From Modicisalibacter luteus DSM 23508 (lineage in GTDB: Bacteria; Pseudomonadota; Gammaproteobacteria; Pseudomonadales; Halomonadaceae): a DNA stretch of 64,000 nucleotides. Where the stretch lies: the NCBI RefSeq assembly GCF_000378505.1, contig NZ_KB900001.1, positions 1 to 64,000 on the forward strand, given 5' to 3'. This document shows positions 1 through 8,807 of the stretch, in pieces; position 1 is the first letter of the stretch, and each line of letters starts with the position of its first letter. The notes under the pieces were generated by a model. It had not been told where the DNA came from and made no database searches. It saw only the letters and a list, made by a program, of their open reading frames with translations. The translations under genes and the position numbers were made by a program.

Positions 1-1635
1 TTCCAGGGCAAGCCGATCATCGGCATCTGCAACACCTGGTCGGAGCTCACGCCGTGCAACGCCCACTTCCGCAAGATCGCCGAGCACGTCAAGAAGGGCG
101 TGCTGGAAGCCGGCGGCTACCCGCTGGAGTTCCCGGTGTTCTCCAACGGCGAGTCCAACCTGCGCCCCACCGCCATGTTCACCCGCAACCTGGCGAGCAT
201 GGACGTCGAGGAGGCAATCCGCGGCAACCCGCTGGACGCGGTGGTGCTGCTGGTCGGCTGCGACAAGACCACTCCGGCGCTGCTGATGGGCGCGGCGAGC
301 TGCGACATTCCCACCATCGTGGTCACCGGCGGGCCGATGCTCAATGGCAAGCACGAGGGCAAGGACATCGGCTCGGGCACCGTGGTCTGGCAACTCTCCG
401 AGCAGGTCAAGGCCGGCAAGATCTCGATCCACGAGTTCATGGCTGCCGAGGCTGGCATGTCGCGCTCGGCCGGGACCTGCAACACCATGGGCACCGCCTC
501 GACCATGGCCTGCATGGCCGAATCGCTGGGCACGTCCTTGCCGCACAACGCGGCGATCCCGGCGGTGGACTCGCGCCGCTACGTGCTCGCCCACCTGTCC
601 GGCAGCCGCATCGTCGAGATGGTCCATGAGGACCTCACGCTCTCGAAGGTCCTCACCAAGGGCGCCTTCGAGAATGCCATCCGCACCAACGCCGCGATCG
701 GCGGCTCGACCAACGCGGTGATTCACCTGAAAGCCATCGCCGGGCGTATCGGCGTGGATCTCGACCTCGACGACTGGACGCGCATCGGCCGCGGCACGCC
801 GACCCTCGTCGACCTGCAGCCCTCCGGGCGCTTCCTGATGGAAGAGTTCTATTACGCTGGCGGGTTGCCCGCGGTACTGCGCCGCCTGGGTGAAGCCGAC
901 CGCCTGCCGCACAAGGACGCACTGACCGTCAACGGCAAGACGCTGTGGGACAACGTCAAGGATGCCCCGCAGTACAACGACGAGGTGATCCGGCCGCTGG
1001 ACAACCCGCTGCGCGAGGACGGGGGCATGTGCGTGCTGCGCGGCAACCTCGCCCCACGCGGCGCGGTGCTCAAGCCCTCGGCGGCGACCCCCGAGCTGAT
1101 GACCCATCGCGGCCAGGCGGTAGTGTTCGAGGACTTCGACGACTACAAGGCGCGCATCAACGACCCCGACCTCGAGGTCACGGCCGACAGCGTGCTGGTG
1201 ATGAAGAACTGCGGGCCGCGCGGCTATCACGGCATGGCCGAGGTCGGCAACATGGGCCTGCCGGCCAAGATCCTCGAGCAGGGCATTACCGACATGGTGC
1301 GCATCTCGGATGCACGCATGAGCGGTACCGCCTACGGCACCGTGGTGCTGCATGTCGCCCCGGAAGCTGCCGCCGGTGGTCCGCTGGCCGCGGTGCGCAA
1401 CGGCGACTGGATCGAGCTCGACGCCTATGCCGGCAAGCTGCACCTGGACATCAGCGACGCGGAGCTCGAAGCGCGCCTGGCCGAGTCCGATCCCACCGAA
1501 GCGTCCCGGACCATTGCCGCCAGCGGCGGCTACCGCCAGCTCTATATCGAGCGGGTGCTGCAGGCCGACGAGGGCTGCGACTTCGACTTCCTGGTGGGCT
1601 GTCGCGGCGCCGAGGTGCCCCGGCACTCGCATTGA
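1..1635 (+). CDS. IlvD/Edd-family aldonate dehydratase (probable L-arabinonate dehydratase), 5' end missing
   Basis: The reading frame is open from base 1, so the start lies upstream; 544 residues are present and about 30-40 are probably missing. The family dehydrates sugar acids or dihydroxy acids with an Fe-S cluster and Mg2+. Likely cluster cysteines are visible in GICNTW near the new N-terminus, GCDKTTPA and AGTCNTMGTAST. The C-terminal barrel domain carries NCGPRGYHGM and SDARMSGTAYGTV, typical of the family. The protein is closer to the L-arabinonate/pentonate dehydratase branch than to IlvD itself. This is inferred from the neighbouring lactonase, SDR dehydrogenase and 2-oxoglutarate-semialdehyde dehydrogenase, which together give an oxidative pentose pathway. 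D-xylonate or another aldonate is an equally possible substrate. Confidence 0.88.
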   Translation, partial: FQGKPIIGICNTWSELTPCNAHFRKIAEHVKKGVLEAGGYPLEFPVFSNGESNLRPTAMFTRNLASMDVEEAIRGNPLDAVVLLVGCDKTTPALLMGAASCDIPTIVVTGGPMLNGKHEGKDIGSGTVVWQLSEQVKAGKISIHEFMAAEAGMSRSAGTCNTMGTASTMACMAESLGTSLPHNAAIPAVDSRRYVLAHLSGSRIVEMVHEDLTLSKVLTKGAFENAIRTNAAIGGSTNAVIHLKAIAGRIGVDLDLDDWTRIGRGTPTLVDLQPSGRFLMEEFYYAGGLPAVLRRLGEADRLPHKDALTVNGKTLWDNVKDAPQYNDEVIRPLDNPLREDGGMCVLRGNLAPRGAVLKPSAATPELMTHRGQAVVFEDFDDYKARINDPDLEVTADSVLVMKNCGPRGYHGMAEVGNMGLPAKILEQGITDMVRISDARMSGTAYGTVVLHVAPEAAAGGPLAAVRNGDWIELDAYAGKLHLDISDAELEARLAESDPTEASRTIAASGGYRQLYIERVLQADEGCDFDFLVGCRGAEVPRHSH

Positions 1636-1793
1636 AGCATTTCAGCGCTCTGGGATCCGAATCGGCATACGTTCGTTAAGCCTATTACATGGCGGGAGGA
1701 TGGTTTCCCCGAGTTTGGCCGAGCATAGCGATTAGGTTGCCTGGTTAGCCAAGTTCCCTTGATAGGGCGACGAAACAGAAAAGGAGAGCGGGA

Positions 1794-2702
1794 ATGATAG
1801 GCGTGTCTTCCCTGGAATGCGTGTGGGCCGGCCGTGCCCAGCTTGGTGAAGGACCTATATGGTGCCCTGAGCGAGGTGAACAAGGCGAAGTCCTGTTCGT
1901 GGACATCCTGGAAGGCCGCCTACATGCCTATGATGTCGCCTCGGGAGTGACGCATGGCTGGTCGCTTGATGAGCCCTGCTGCTGGCTGGTGGCGCGCAAT
2001 GACGATGACGGTTACATTGCCGGGTTGCGCTCACGTCTGGTACACCTACGCATCGACGACGCCGGCCCCACAGTGGTTGCAGCATGGTCGACGCCCCCCG
2101 ATGAACCCGCAGGCAATCGCTACAACGACGCCAAGGCCGACCGTTGGGGGCGGCTCTGGTTCGGGTCCATGGACGATGCCGCCGAGCGAGCCACGGGGGC
2201 GCTCTACCGTCTCGATGAACGAGGGGTGGTCAGGGTGGATACCGGCTATCGAGTCGCCAATGGTCCGGCGATTAGTCCCGACGGCACTACGCTTTATCAC
2301 AGCGACACGCCCAGTCGGGTCATCTATGCCTTCGATATTACGCCCGAAGGTGAACTGACCGGCAAGCGCAAGCACGTCACCTTCTCGGGCACGCAGGGCT
2401 ACCCCGATGGCATGACCTGTGATGCTGAAGGTGGGCTATGGGTCGCCCATTGGGATGGGGGAAGGGTGAGTCGTTTCGCCCCGGATGGCCGACTCGACGA
2501 GACGATCCCCATTCCGGCCTCACGGGTAACTTCCTGCGTGTTTGCCGGACGTGAACTGAACCAGCTCTATATCACGACTGCCGCCACCGAACGGGACAGC
2601 GAGGCCTTGGCCGGCGCGCTGTTTCGGATGACGTTGGGTGTGAAGGGCGTACCGTCGGCCACATTCCGCTGCCCGCCATCTGCAGCCCCGTTACGGGCCT
2701 GA
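1794..2702 (+). CDS. SMP-30/gluconolactonase family lactonase
   Basis: This 302-residue protein has the six-bladed propeller pattern of SMP-30/LRE lactonases. It starts with GEGPIWCPE (metal-ligand Glu) and continues with NRYNDAKADRWGRLWFGSMDD, ANGPAISPDGTTLYHSDT and YPDGMTCDAEGGLWVAHWDGG. Such enzymes open aldonolactones with a divalent metal in the cytoplasm. AAAAGGAGAG lies just before the ATG and supports the start. It sits between an aldonate dehydratase and an SDR dehydrogenase (4 bp to the next gene), so hydrolysis of the lactone made by a sugar 1-dehydrogenase, for example L-arabino-gamma-lactone, is the natural role. Substrate is not proven by sequence. Confidence 0.88.
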   Translation: MIGVSSLECVWAGRAQLGEGPIWCPERGEQGEVLFVDILEGRLHAYDVASGVTHGWSLDEPCCWLVARNDDDGYIAGLRSRLVHLRIDDAGPTVVAAWSTPPDEPAGNRYNDAKADRWGRLWFGSMDDAAERATGALYRLDERGVVRVDTGYRVANGPAISPDGTTLYHSDTPSRVIYAFDITPEGELTGKRKHVTFSGTQGYPDGMTCDAEGGLWVAHWDGGRVSRFAPDGRLDETIPIPASRVTSCVFAGRELNQLYITTAATERDSEALAGALFRMTLGVKGVPSATFRCPPSAAPLRA

Positions 2703-2706
2703 GCGC

Positions 2707-3483
2707 ATGACATGCCGTCTCCGAGACAAGCGCATTTTCGTGACTGGCGCCGCCACGGGGATCGGTGCCGCCATTGCCCGGGCATGTGTCGAGCAGAACG
2801 CTGCCGTGTGCCTCGCTGACATCGATTTGGCGGGGGCGCAACGATTGGCGGATACACTGGCTGATGCGGGGCATGAGGTCATCGCCGTCGAGTGTGACAT
2901 TGCCGAGCGGGCCTCGGTGGAAGCCGCCATGAGCGAGGCTCGCCGTGCCTTGGGTCCGCTGACGACGCTGATCAATAATGCAGGGCAAAACGTGTTTCAC
3001 GAGCCGCTAACCATGCCCGACGAGGCTTGGCGGCAGTGTATGACAATCGACCTCGAGGGCGCCTGGCACTGTAGTCGTGCCGTGTTGCCCGACTTTCTTG
3101 CACAAGGCGGTGGGGTCATCGTCAATATCGCCTCGACACACGCCTTCTCGATCATCAAGGGCTGCTTTCCCTACCCCGTCGCCAAGCATGGCCTGATCGG
3201 CCTGACCCGTGCGCTGGGTATCGAATACGCGGCACAGGGTGTGCGGGTCAATGCCATCGCGCCGGGGTATATCGCTACTCCGGCCGTCGATGCACACTGG
3301 AAACGCTTCGACGACCCGGCCGCAGCGTTGGCGCAGGTCGAGACGTTGTTGCCGCCTGGGCGCCTGGGACGCCCGGAAGAGGTCGCCATGACTGCCGTGT
3401 TCCTGGCCTCGGATGAAGCCCCCTTCATCAATGCCAGCTGCATCACCATCGATGGTGGGCGCAGTGCGGTCTATCACGACTGA
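2707..3483 (+). CDS. Short-chain dehydrogenase/reductase, probable sugar 1-dehydrogenase
   Basis: A classical SDR of 258 residues. The nucleotide-binding TGAATGIG is at residues 13-20, an Asp at the end of beta-2 (CLADID) points to NAD preference, NNAG is at 90-93, and the catalytic triad is Ser143, Tyr156 and Lys160 (YPVAK). It follows the lactonase by 4 bp and is probably co-transcribed. Context suggests oxidation of a pentose to its lactone, but SDR substrate cannot be read from sequence; a role on a deoxy-keto acid is possible. No strong ribosome-binding site is visible, consistent with translational coupling. Confidence 0.85.
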   Translation: MTCRLRDKRIFVTGAATGIGAAIARACVEQNAAVCLADIDLAGAQRLADTLADAGHEVIAVECDIAERASVEAAMSEARRALGPLTTLINNAGQNVFHEPLTMPDEAWRQCMTIDLEGAWHCSRAVLPDFLAQGGGVIVNIASTHAFSIIKGCFPYPVAKHGLIGLTRALGIEYAAQGVRVNAIAPGYIATPAVDAHWKRFDDPAAALAQVETLLPPGRLGRPEEVAMTAVFLASDEAPFINASCITIDGGRSAVYHD

Positions 3484-3520
3484 CACGATGCGCGACCATG
3501 AGATTCTGCACCTGCAAATG

Positions 3521-3556
3521 CAACACGGGGCGGATCCTTGGACCCGCCCCGTGTTG
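3521..3556. terminator. Bidirectional hairpin terminator between convergent genes
   Basis: A perfect 13-bp inverted repeat, CAACACGGGGCGG (3521-3533) and CCGCCCCGTGTTG (3544-3556), separated by 10 nt. It lies between the convergent SDR gene and the PQQ dehydrogenase gene. No clear T-run follows, so function as a terminator is inferred from position and stem strength. Confidence 0.7.
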
Positions 3557-3579
3557 CTAGTGACCCACATCAGTGAGAT

Positions 3580-5661
3580 TTACTCAGGTAGCGCGTAGAC
3601 CGCGAGCTGGTCGCCGACCTGTTGCTTCAGGATGGTGTTACCGCCCCCGATGAAGGCAACGTATTCACGACCGTTGTACTCGTAAATGGCGGGGTTCGAT
3701 ACGGAAGGCGCCTCGAGCTGGTCCGACCACAGCTCCTCGCCGGTTTCTAGCGAGTAAGCGCGCACTTTGGCATCCATCGACGCGCCGATGAAGATGACAC
3801 CACCGGCTGTCACTGCCGGGCCACCGATGGTGGGTGAGCCCCAGCTTTCAGGCATGAAGAAGCCGTATTGTTGTGATGCGCCTACCGGGCGGCGCCATTT
3901 CACATCACCAGTGGTCATGTCGAGGGCGACAATCTCGCCATAGGGCGGTTCCCAGCAGGGCATGCCTAGCCAGTTCTGCGCTACCTTGAGACGCATGCCA
4001 TAGGGGGCGCCTTCCTGTGGCGAGAAACCGACTTCGTTACCCGAACCGCTATCGGCCTGGTCGTAATCCTCGCGTGTGTAGAGTTTCAGGTACTGCACGA
4101 TATGCGAAGTATTAACGATCGCGGTCTGGCTCTCGGGGTCGAAGGCAACGCCGCCCCACTGCACACCACCGGAACTGTCAGGATAGGTCAGCGTGCCTTC
4201 GCCCCGCGTGGTGGGCGGGGTGTACATGCCTTCATACCAAAGGTCGTCCCATAGCGCTGAACACTGACCTGCGCTGATGGCATCGGCAAGCCACCAGACT
4301 TTTGGCTTTTCTGCCTGATCGAGCAAGGGAGCGGGCTTGGTCGGGAAGGGCTGGGTCGGGGCGTAAACCTCGCCGTCGACGGTGCCATCGCCGCCCGGAA
4401 CAGGGCGCTCCTCGATCGGCCAGACATCCTCACCGGTCAATCGGTTGACGACGAACAGGAAGCCCTGCTTGGTTGACTGGATCAATGCCGGAATTTCCTC
4501 GCCTTCAACAGTGATGTCCATAAGCGTCGGCGCGGCATTGATATCGTAGTCCCATATATCGTGATGAACCCACTGGCGCGACCAGACTACGTCACCCGTA
4601 TCCACGTCGAGTGCCGTAGTAGACGTGGCCAATGGCGCCTTTTCGGTCCGGTTGCCACCCCAATAGTTCGGTGACGGCGAGGAGACCGGAAGGTAAACGA
4701 GACCGTTCTGCTCGTCAGCCGACATATGCGTCCACACATTGGCGGTGCCGCTTTTTTCGCGTAGTTCCTCGGGCAGGGCCTGGAAGGTCCATTCGCGCTC
4801 GCCGGTACGGGCATTAATCGAGAAAACGGTCCCGGGTGGGGCTTGCTCATAAGCCCAGTCCTTGCCGGCCCAGCCGAGAATCAGGTGATCGCCGACCACG
4901 ATCGGGGGCTGCAGCAGCGACAGCGGCCAGCGGTCGTTGGTGTCATTCCACTGATTGACATCGAGCACGCCGTTGTTGGCGAAGCCTTGGCATTGTTCGC
5001 CGCTATCGGCATCGACCGCGAAAAGCTGTGCGTCCATCGTGCCCAGGTAGACGATCTTCTGGCAGGGCTCTCCGTCGACTGGGTTTTCAGCCTCCCAGTA
5101 GGCGACACCGCGATTTTTCAATGCGGGCTGGGTCAGGGCCTCGAGCGTGGATTGCGTGTCGAAACTCCACTTCTCGTCGCCGGTCGCAGGGTCAAGCGCA
5201 AGGATCCGATAAAACGGCGTGCCGATATAGAGCGTATCGTTGGCAAAGACCGGGGTCGCGGACCAGACCGTGGGAGGTAGCTCGCCTGAACCATCCGCAA
5301 CATCGCCGGTATGTACTTCCCAGACTTTTTCCAGCTCGCCAACATTGTCGGCGGTGATCTGGTCGAGCGGGCTGTATTTCTGCGCGTTGAGTTGGCCGTG
5401 GAAACTATCCCAGGTGGGCTGTTCGGGAACCAGCGGGATCGGAGCGGCGTCCGCTTCTGGAGTAGACGCCTCCTGCGCTGTGGCGTTTTCCTGTGTCGCC
5501 GGCTGGCCTTGAGCGCTGGGCTGGTCCTGCCCCTGATCGTTCTGCTGCTCCTGAGCCAGCAGCGGCGCGGGAATGAGGTAAAGCGCCAGCGCGGTGGCCG
5601 GGGCCAGGCGTTGTGTGGCGAACCTGAAAGGGCGTTTCGCGGTGAGTCTGAATGACGGCAT
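3580..5661 (-). CDS. PQQ-dependent dehydrogenase, glucose/quinate/shikimate type, catalytic subunit without membrane domain
   Basis: A periplasmic quinoprotein of 693 residues. It has a basic N-terminus with hydrophobic signal core ending near ALYLIPAPLLAQ, a Gln/Pro/Ala/Glu-rich linker to about residue 75, then the eight-bladed propeller starting at WDSFHGQLNAQKYSPLDQI. HHDIWDYD, hallmark of the glucose/quinate group, and repeated W-motif blades are present. The usual family member carries its transmembrane domain fused at the N-terminus; here that part is a separate gene just upstream. I chose the ATG at 5661 because GAGGAG stands 7 nt before it; an ATG at 5676 overlaps the stop of the upstream gene (ATGA) and is the alternative. 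It should feed electrons to ubiquinone while oxidising sugars or cyclic polyols. No pqq biosynthesis genes are in view. Confidence 0.88.
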   Translation of the reverse strand: MPSFRLTAKRPFRFATQRLAPATALALYLIPAPLLAQEQQNDQGQDQPSAQGQPATQENATAQEASTPEADAAPIPLVPEQPTWDSFHGQLNAQKYSPLDQITADNVGELEKVWEVHTGDVADGSGELPPTVWSATPVFANDTLYIGTPFYRILALDPATGDEKWSFDTQSTLEALTQPALKNRGVAYWEAENPVDGEPCQKIVYLGTMDAQLFAVDADSGEQCQGFANNGVLDVNQWNDTNDRWPLSLLQPPIVVGDHLILGWAGKDWAYEQAPPGTVFSINARTGEREWTFQALPEELREKSGTANVWTHMSADEQNGLVYLPVSSPSPNYWGGNRTEKAPLATSTTALDVDTGDVVWSRQWVHHDIWDYDINAAPTLMDITVEGEEIPALIQSTKQGFLFVVNRLTGEDVWPIEERPVPGGDGTVDGEVYAPTQPFPTKPAPLLDQAEKPKVWWLADAISAGQCSALWDDLWYEGMYTPPTTRGEGTLTYPDSSGGVQWGGVAFDPESQTAIVNTSHIVQYLKLYTREDYDQADSGSGNEVGFSPQEGAPYGMRLKVAQNWLGMPCWEPPYGEIVALDMTTGDVKWRRPVGASQQYGFFMPESWGSPTIGGPAVTAGGVIFIGASMDAKVRAYSLETGEELWSDQLEAPSVSNPAIYEYNGREYVAFIGGGNTILKQQVGDQLAVYALPE

Positions 5662-5672
5662 GGAGCGGCTCC

Positions 5673-6029
5673 TCATGAGTGGATGTGGCGACCTGCGCGG
5701 ACCATGTCGAGGATCAACCCGACAAGACCAGCCACCATGGCGACGCCGAGCCACCATAGGTGCAGGAGGAGCCCTGCGAAAAAGGTGCCTGCGAGACCCA
5801 GCAGGATCACTATGCGCAGCGCGATGCGAATCCCGCGCCCTTTCAGCGCAGCGAGCGCGAGCGCCATGACAGCAAGCGCGATGCAGGCCAGGATGGTGAT
5901 GAGCGCGCCGAGCGTACCCGTGACACCGGTCAGCGGGGTGTAATAGGCGTAGAGGGCGATGGCAAGCCCCGCGAGCGAGGACGCCATGATCAAGATGGCG
6001 CCCCATCTGGGTGAGTTAGATGGCGACAT
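5673..6029 (-). CDS. Small membrane protein, detached anchor domain of the PQQ dehydrogenase
   Basis: A 118-residue protein with four hydrophobic segments (about residues 10-32, 36-62, 68-88 and 90-110). It ends with the stop codon overlapping the first possible ATG of the downstream quinoprotein gene. Size and topology match the N-terminal quinone-interacting membrane domain of Gcd/QuiA-type dehydrogenases. AAGGAG is 9 nt before the ATG. The tight coupling suggests the two proteins form one membrane-bound enzyme. Alone it could only be called a hypothetical membrane protein. Confidence 0.75.
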   Translation of the reverse strand: MSPSNSPRWGAILIMASSLAGLAIALYAYYTPLTGVTGTLGALITILACIALAVMALALAALKGRGIRIALRIVILLGLAGTFFAGLLLHLWWLGVAMVAGLVGLILDMVRAGRHIHS

Positions 6030-6076
6030 GTCGTTTCTGTCTCCTTGTGAGCCTGAAGGGGAACCCTTGGAGTCAG

Positions 6077-6101
6077 TTGTTTTCTGTTAGCCGGAAAACA
6101 A
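6077..6101. promoter_or_regulatory. Inverted repeat in the divergent promoter region, possible operator
   Basis: The 209-bp region between the divergent PQQ-anchor gene and aldose epimerase gene contains TTGTTTTC (6077-6084), 9 nt, GAAAACAA (6094-6101), a perfect 8-bp inverted repeat. CTGTTAG also occurs twice (6084-6090, 6107-6113). No regulator is encoded beside it. Confidence 0.35.
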
Positions 6102-6238
6102 TGAGCCTGTTAGGTTAGCAGAAAGCCGTATTCCTTTTATTGAAGGAGCATTCGCGACGCCTCAACAACGCCTGGATAAGCCCACAAAGGGCTCTCATCG
6201 CGCTATTCTGAGCCGACCAATTCCACAGGAGACGCTGA

Positions 6239-7117
6239 ATGACCATCACGCTGGAGAACACCTTGCTCAGATTGGAAGTCGCCCCCGAAGTGGGCGGCTC
6301 GGTGGTGCGTTTCGAAGCACTGCGCAAGGATGGGGCCATCGACCTGTTTCGGCCCAGCTCGCCCGAAGAAACCGATGCCAACCATATGGCACTGTTTCCG
6401 CTGGTACCGTGGTCCAATCGCATTAGCGGCGACGGGTTCGAGTGGCAGGGGGAGCATTATCCATTGGCGCCCAATCGTGACGATCAGCGCTTCCCCATTC
6501 ATGGCGATGGCTGGCAGCAGGCCTGGACGGTACGTCAGCGCACCGCCAACCAACTGACACTAGCATTGGAATCCCGGCACCAGCCTCCATTCGACTACCG
6601 AGCCTCCCTCATTTACCGCATCGATGGCGCAGCCCTGACGGTCGAATTGGTCGTCACTCACCTGGGCGAGCAACCCGCCCCCTACGGCCTGGGTGTGCAC
6701 CCCTGGTTCCCGCGAACCGACGATGTGCGCATCGATGCGCCAAGCGATGGCGTCTGGGAGGTAGACGAGGCCCAGCTGCCGACGCAGTGGCGCGCCATCG
6801 ACGACAAGCCCGAGTGGAACTTTCATCAAGACGGCGCTCTGCCCGGGGAAAAGATCGATAACCTGTTCACCGGCTGGAATGGCCATGCCCGGTTACGCTG
6901 GCCGTCGCGCGACTTGACCCTCTACATTGATACCGACCCGGCCTGCCCGCGATATCTCGTCTACTCTCCGGGGGCAAGTGCGGACTTTTTCTGTTTCGAA
7001 CCGATCACACACGACGTTGACGCGCATCATCGCCAAGCTCCGCTCGACCACGGACTGATCGAGCTAGGCAAGGGACAGACGATCCGGTCACGCTATCGTT
7101 TCCAGGTCACCGCGTAG
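6239..7117 (+). CDS. Aldose 1-epimerase (mutarotase) family protein
   Basis: A 292-residue galactose-mutarotase-like beta-sandwich. Likely catalytic residues are the His in FPIHGDGW, the His in GLGVHPWF and the Glu in FCFEPITH; these match the His/His/Glu set of aldose epimerases. ACAGGAGA precedes the ATG. The enzyme interconverts alpha and beta anomers of aldoses, which fits a sugar dehydrogenase that uses one anomer. It is transcribed toward the 2-oxoglutarate-semialdehyde dehydrogenase gene and divergent from the PQQ dehydrogenase pair. Specific sugar unknown. Confidence 0.85.
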   Translation: MTITLENTLLRLEVAPEVGGSVVRFEALRKDGAIDLFRPSSPEETDANHMALFPLVPWSNRISGDGFEWQGEHYPLAPNRDDQRFPIHGDGWQQAWTVRQRTANQLTLALESRHQPPFDYRASLIYRIDGAALTVELVVTHLGEQPAPYGLGVHPWFPRTDDVRIDAPSDGVWEVDEAQLPTQWRAIDDKPEWNFHQDGALPGEKIDNLFTGWNGHARLRWPSRDLTLYIDTDPACPRYLVYSPGASADFFCFEPITHDVDAHHRQAPLDHGLIELGKGQTIRSRYRFQVTA

Positions 7118-7194
7118 TTACCGTTTCGGTCATCGCGCGATCTGACTTCAACGGCGTGTCCGGTCATGGCGTCAGCGTCCGAAAGGAGGCAAGC

Positions 7195-8781
7195 ATGACC
7201 ACGACGATTCACGGCAAGCAGTTCATCGCTGGCACCCGCGTTGCGGAGGGAGGCCACACCGAGCTGTACAGTATCGATGCCGTTAGCGGGGAGGCCTATG
7301 AACAACCGTTCTATGAAGCCACCCCGCAGGACGTGACGGCGGCGGCGCGGGCCGCTGCAGATGCCTTTCATCCCTTTCGTGCCATGACGCCGGAAAAGCG
7401 GGCAGAGTTTCTCGACACCGTTGCCGATGAGATCGATGCCCTGGGTGATGACTTCATTGCCGAGGTGAAGCGCGAGACAGCGTTGCCCGAGGGGCGCCTG
7501 ACCGGCGAGCGCTCACGTACCACCAACCAGCTTCGTCTATTCGCCAAGTTGCTTCGCCGAGGCGATTTTCTCGGAGCGCGTATTGACCGGGCCGATCCTG
7601 AGCGCCAACCGCCCAAGCCGGATCTGCGCCAAATGAAGCTGGGCTTGGGGCCGGTCGCCGTTTTCGGTGCCAGCAACTTTCCATTGGCGTTTTCGGTAGC
7701 CGGGGGCGACACCGCCTCGGCGCTTGCCGCCGGTTGCCCAGTGGTCGTCAAGGCGCACCCAGGACATCTGGTCACTTCAGAGCTTGTTGCCAACGCGATT
7801 GTGCGCGCGGTGGAAAATTCCGGGTTGCCCAACGGGGTCTTCAACATGATCTATGGTGACCGGGTCGGCGCCCAACTGGTCCAGGAGCCGGCGATCAAGG
7901 CGGTGGGCTTCACCGGCTCGCAGCGTGGTGGCCGGGCGTTGTTCGACCTGGCCAATGCGCGCCCCGAGCCGATTCCGGTATTTGCCGAGATGTCGAGCAT
8001 CAATCCGATGTTCCTGCTCGATACGGCAATCGAGAAGCGCGGTGATGACATCGCCAAGGGACTGGCCGGCTCGGTGACGATGGGCTGTGGCCAGTTCTGC
8101 ACCGGACCGGGGCTGATCATCGTCCAGCGCTCGCCGGAAACGACGCGCTTCATCGAGACGCTCGGCGAGCATATTCGCGAATTGCCCGGCCAGACCATGC
8201 TCAATGCCGGCATTCTCGACAACTATCAGGAGCGTATCGAGCGATTCAAGGGGCTGGCCGGCATGCAGGCCGCTGCGGTTGGGCCGGCTGAGGGCAACCA
8301 GGCAGCTGCGTACTTGTTCAAGGCGGAGAAGGCGCTGCTTTGGTCCAAGGAGTCGCCGCTACTCGAGGAGGTATTCGGTCCGTCTACCGTTGTCGTCGAA
8401 GTGGATAGCCCCGAGGAACTGGTCGATGCTGCCCGTTTGCTCAATGGCCAGTTAACGGCAACGATCATGGCGGAGGAAGTCGACCTGGAGCGTCAGCGCG
8501 GCCTGATCGAGATTCTCGAAGACAAGGTTGGGCGTTTGCTGTTCAACGGCTACCCCACCGGGGTCGATGTCTGCGATTCCATGGTGCATGGCGGGCCGTA
8601 TCCGGCAACCACCGATGCCCGGGGCACCTCGGTAGGTACCTTGGCCATTGAGCGCTTCCTGCGCCCGGTGTGCTACCAGAACATGCCGGAGTCATTCCTG
8701 CCCGAGCCGCTCAAGAACGCCAATTCGCTGGGACTGTTGCGGCTGGTCGATGGCGAGTATACGCGGGATGCGCTGGCCTGA
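7195..8781 (+). CDS. Alpha-ketoglutarate semialdehyde (2,5-dioxovalerate) dehydrogenase
   Basis: An NAD(P)+-dependent aldehyde dehydrogenase of 528 residues, starting at the ATG that follows AAAGGAGG. GASNFPLAFS (158-167), Lys186 in the cofactor site, FTGSQRGG (239-246), general-base Glu265 (FAEMSS) and nucleophile Cys302 (GQFCTGPG) are all present. The FPLAFS, GQFCTGPG and C-terminal VHGGPYPATTD signatures are typical of the KGSADH branch, slightly longer than ordinary aldehyde dehydrogenases. It makes 2-oxoglutarate in oxidative pentose, glucarate and hydroxyproline breakdown. Its place here fits the final step of the pentose route begun by the dehydratase at the left edge; the second dehydratase of that route is not in the window. 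Confidence 0.9.
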   Translation: MTTTIHGKQFIAGTRVAEGGHTELYSIDAVSGEAYEQPFYEATPQDVTAAARAAADAFHPFRAMTPEKRAEFLDTVADEIDALGDDFIAEVKRETALPEGRLTGERSRTTNQLRLFAKLLRRGDFLGARIDRADPERQPPKPDLRQMKLGLGPVAVFGASNFPLAFSVAGGDTASALAAGCPVVVKAHPGHLVTSELVANAIVRAVENSGLPNGVFNMIYGDRVGAQLVQEPAIKAVGFTGSQRGGRALFDLANARPEPIPVFAEMSSINPMFLLDTAIEKRGDDIAKGLAGSVTMGCGQFCTGPGLIIVQRSPETTRFIETLGEHIRELPGQTMLNAGILDNYQERIERFKGLAGMQAAAVGPAEGNQAAAYLFKAEKALLWSKESPLLEEVFGPSTVVVEVDSPEELVDAARLLNGQLTATIMAEEVDLERQRGLIEILEDKVGRLLFNGYPTGVDVCDSMVHGGPYPATTDARGTSVGTLAIERFLRPVCYQNMPESFLPEPLKNANSLGLLRLVDGEYTRDALA

Positions 8782-8807
8782 GCGCACCACCGCCGCTCTA
8801 GGCTGAG

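Noticed and set aside
5662-6006. N-terminal extension of the PQQ dehydrogenase to 808 residues
   Set aside because: The extra residues are Arg/His-rich and out of frame with the real 118-residue membrane protein encoded there.
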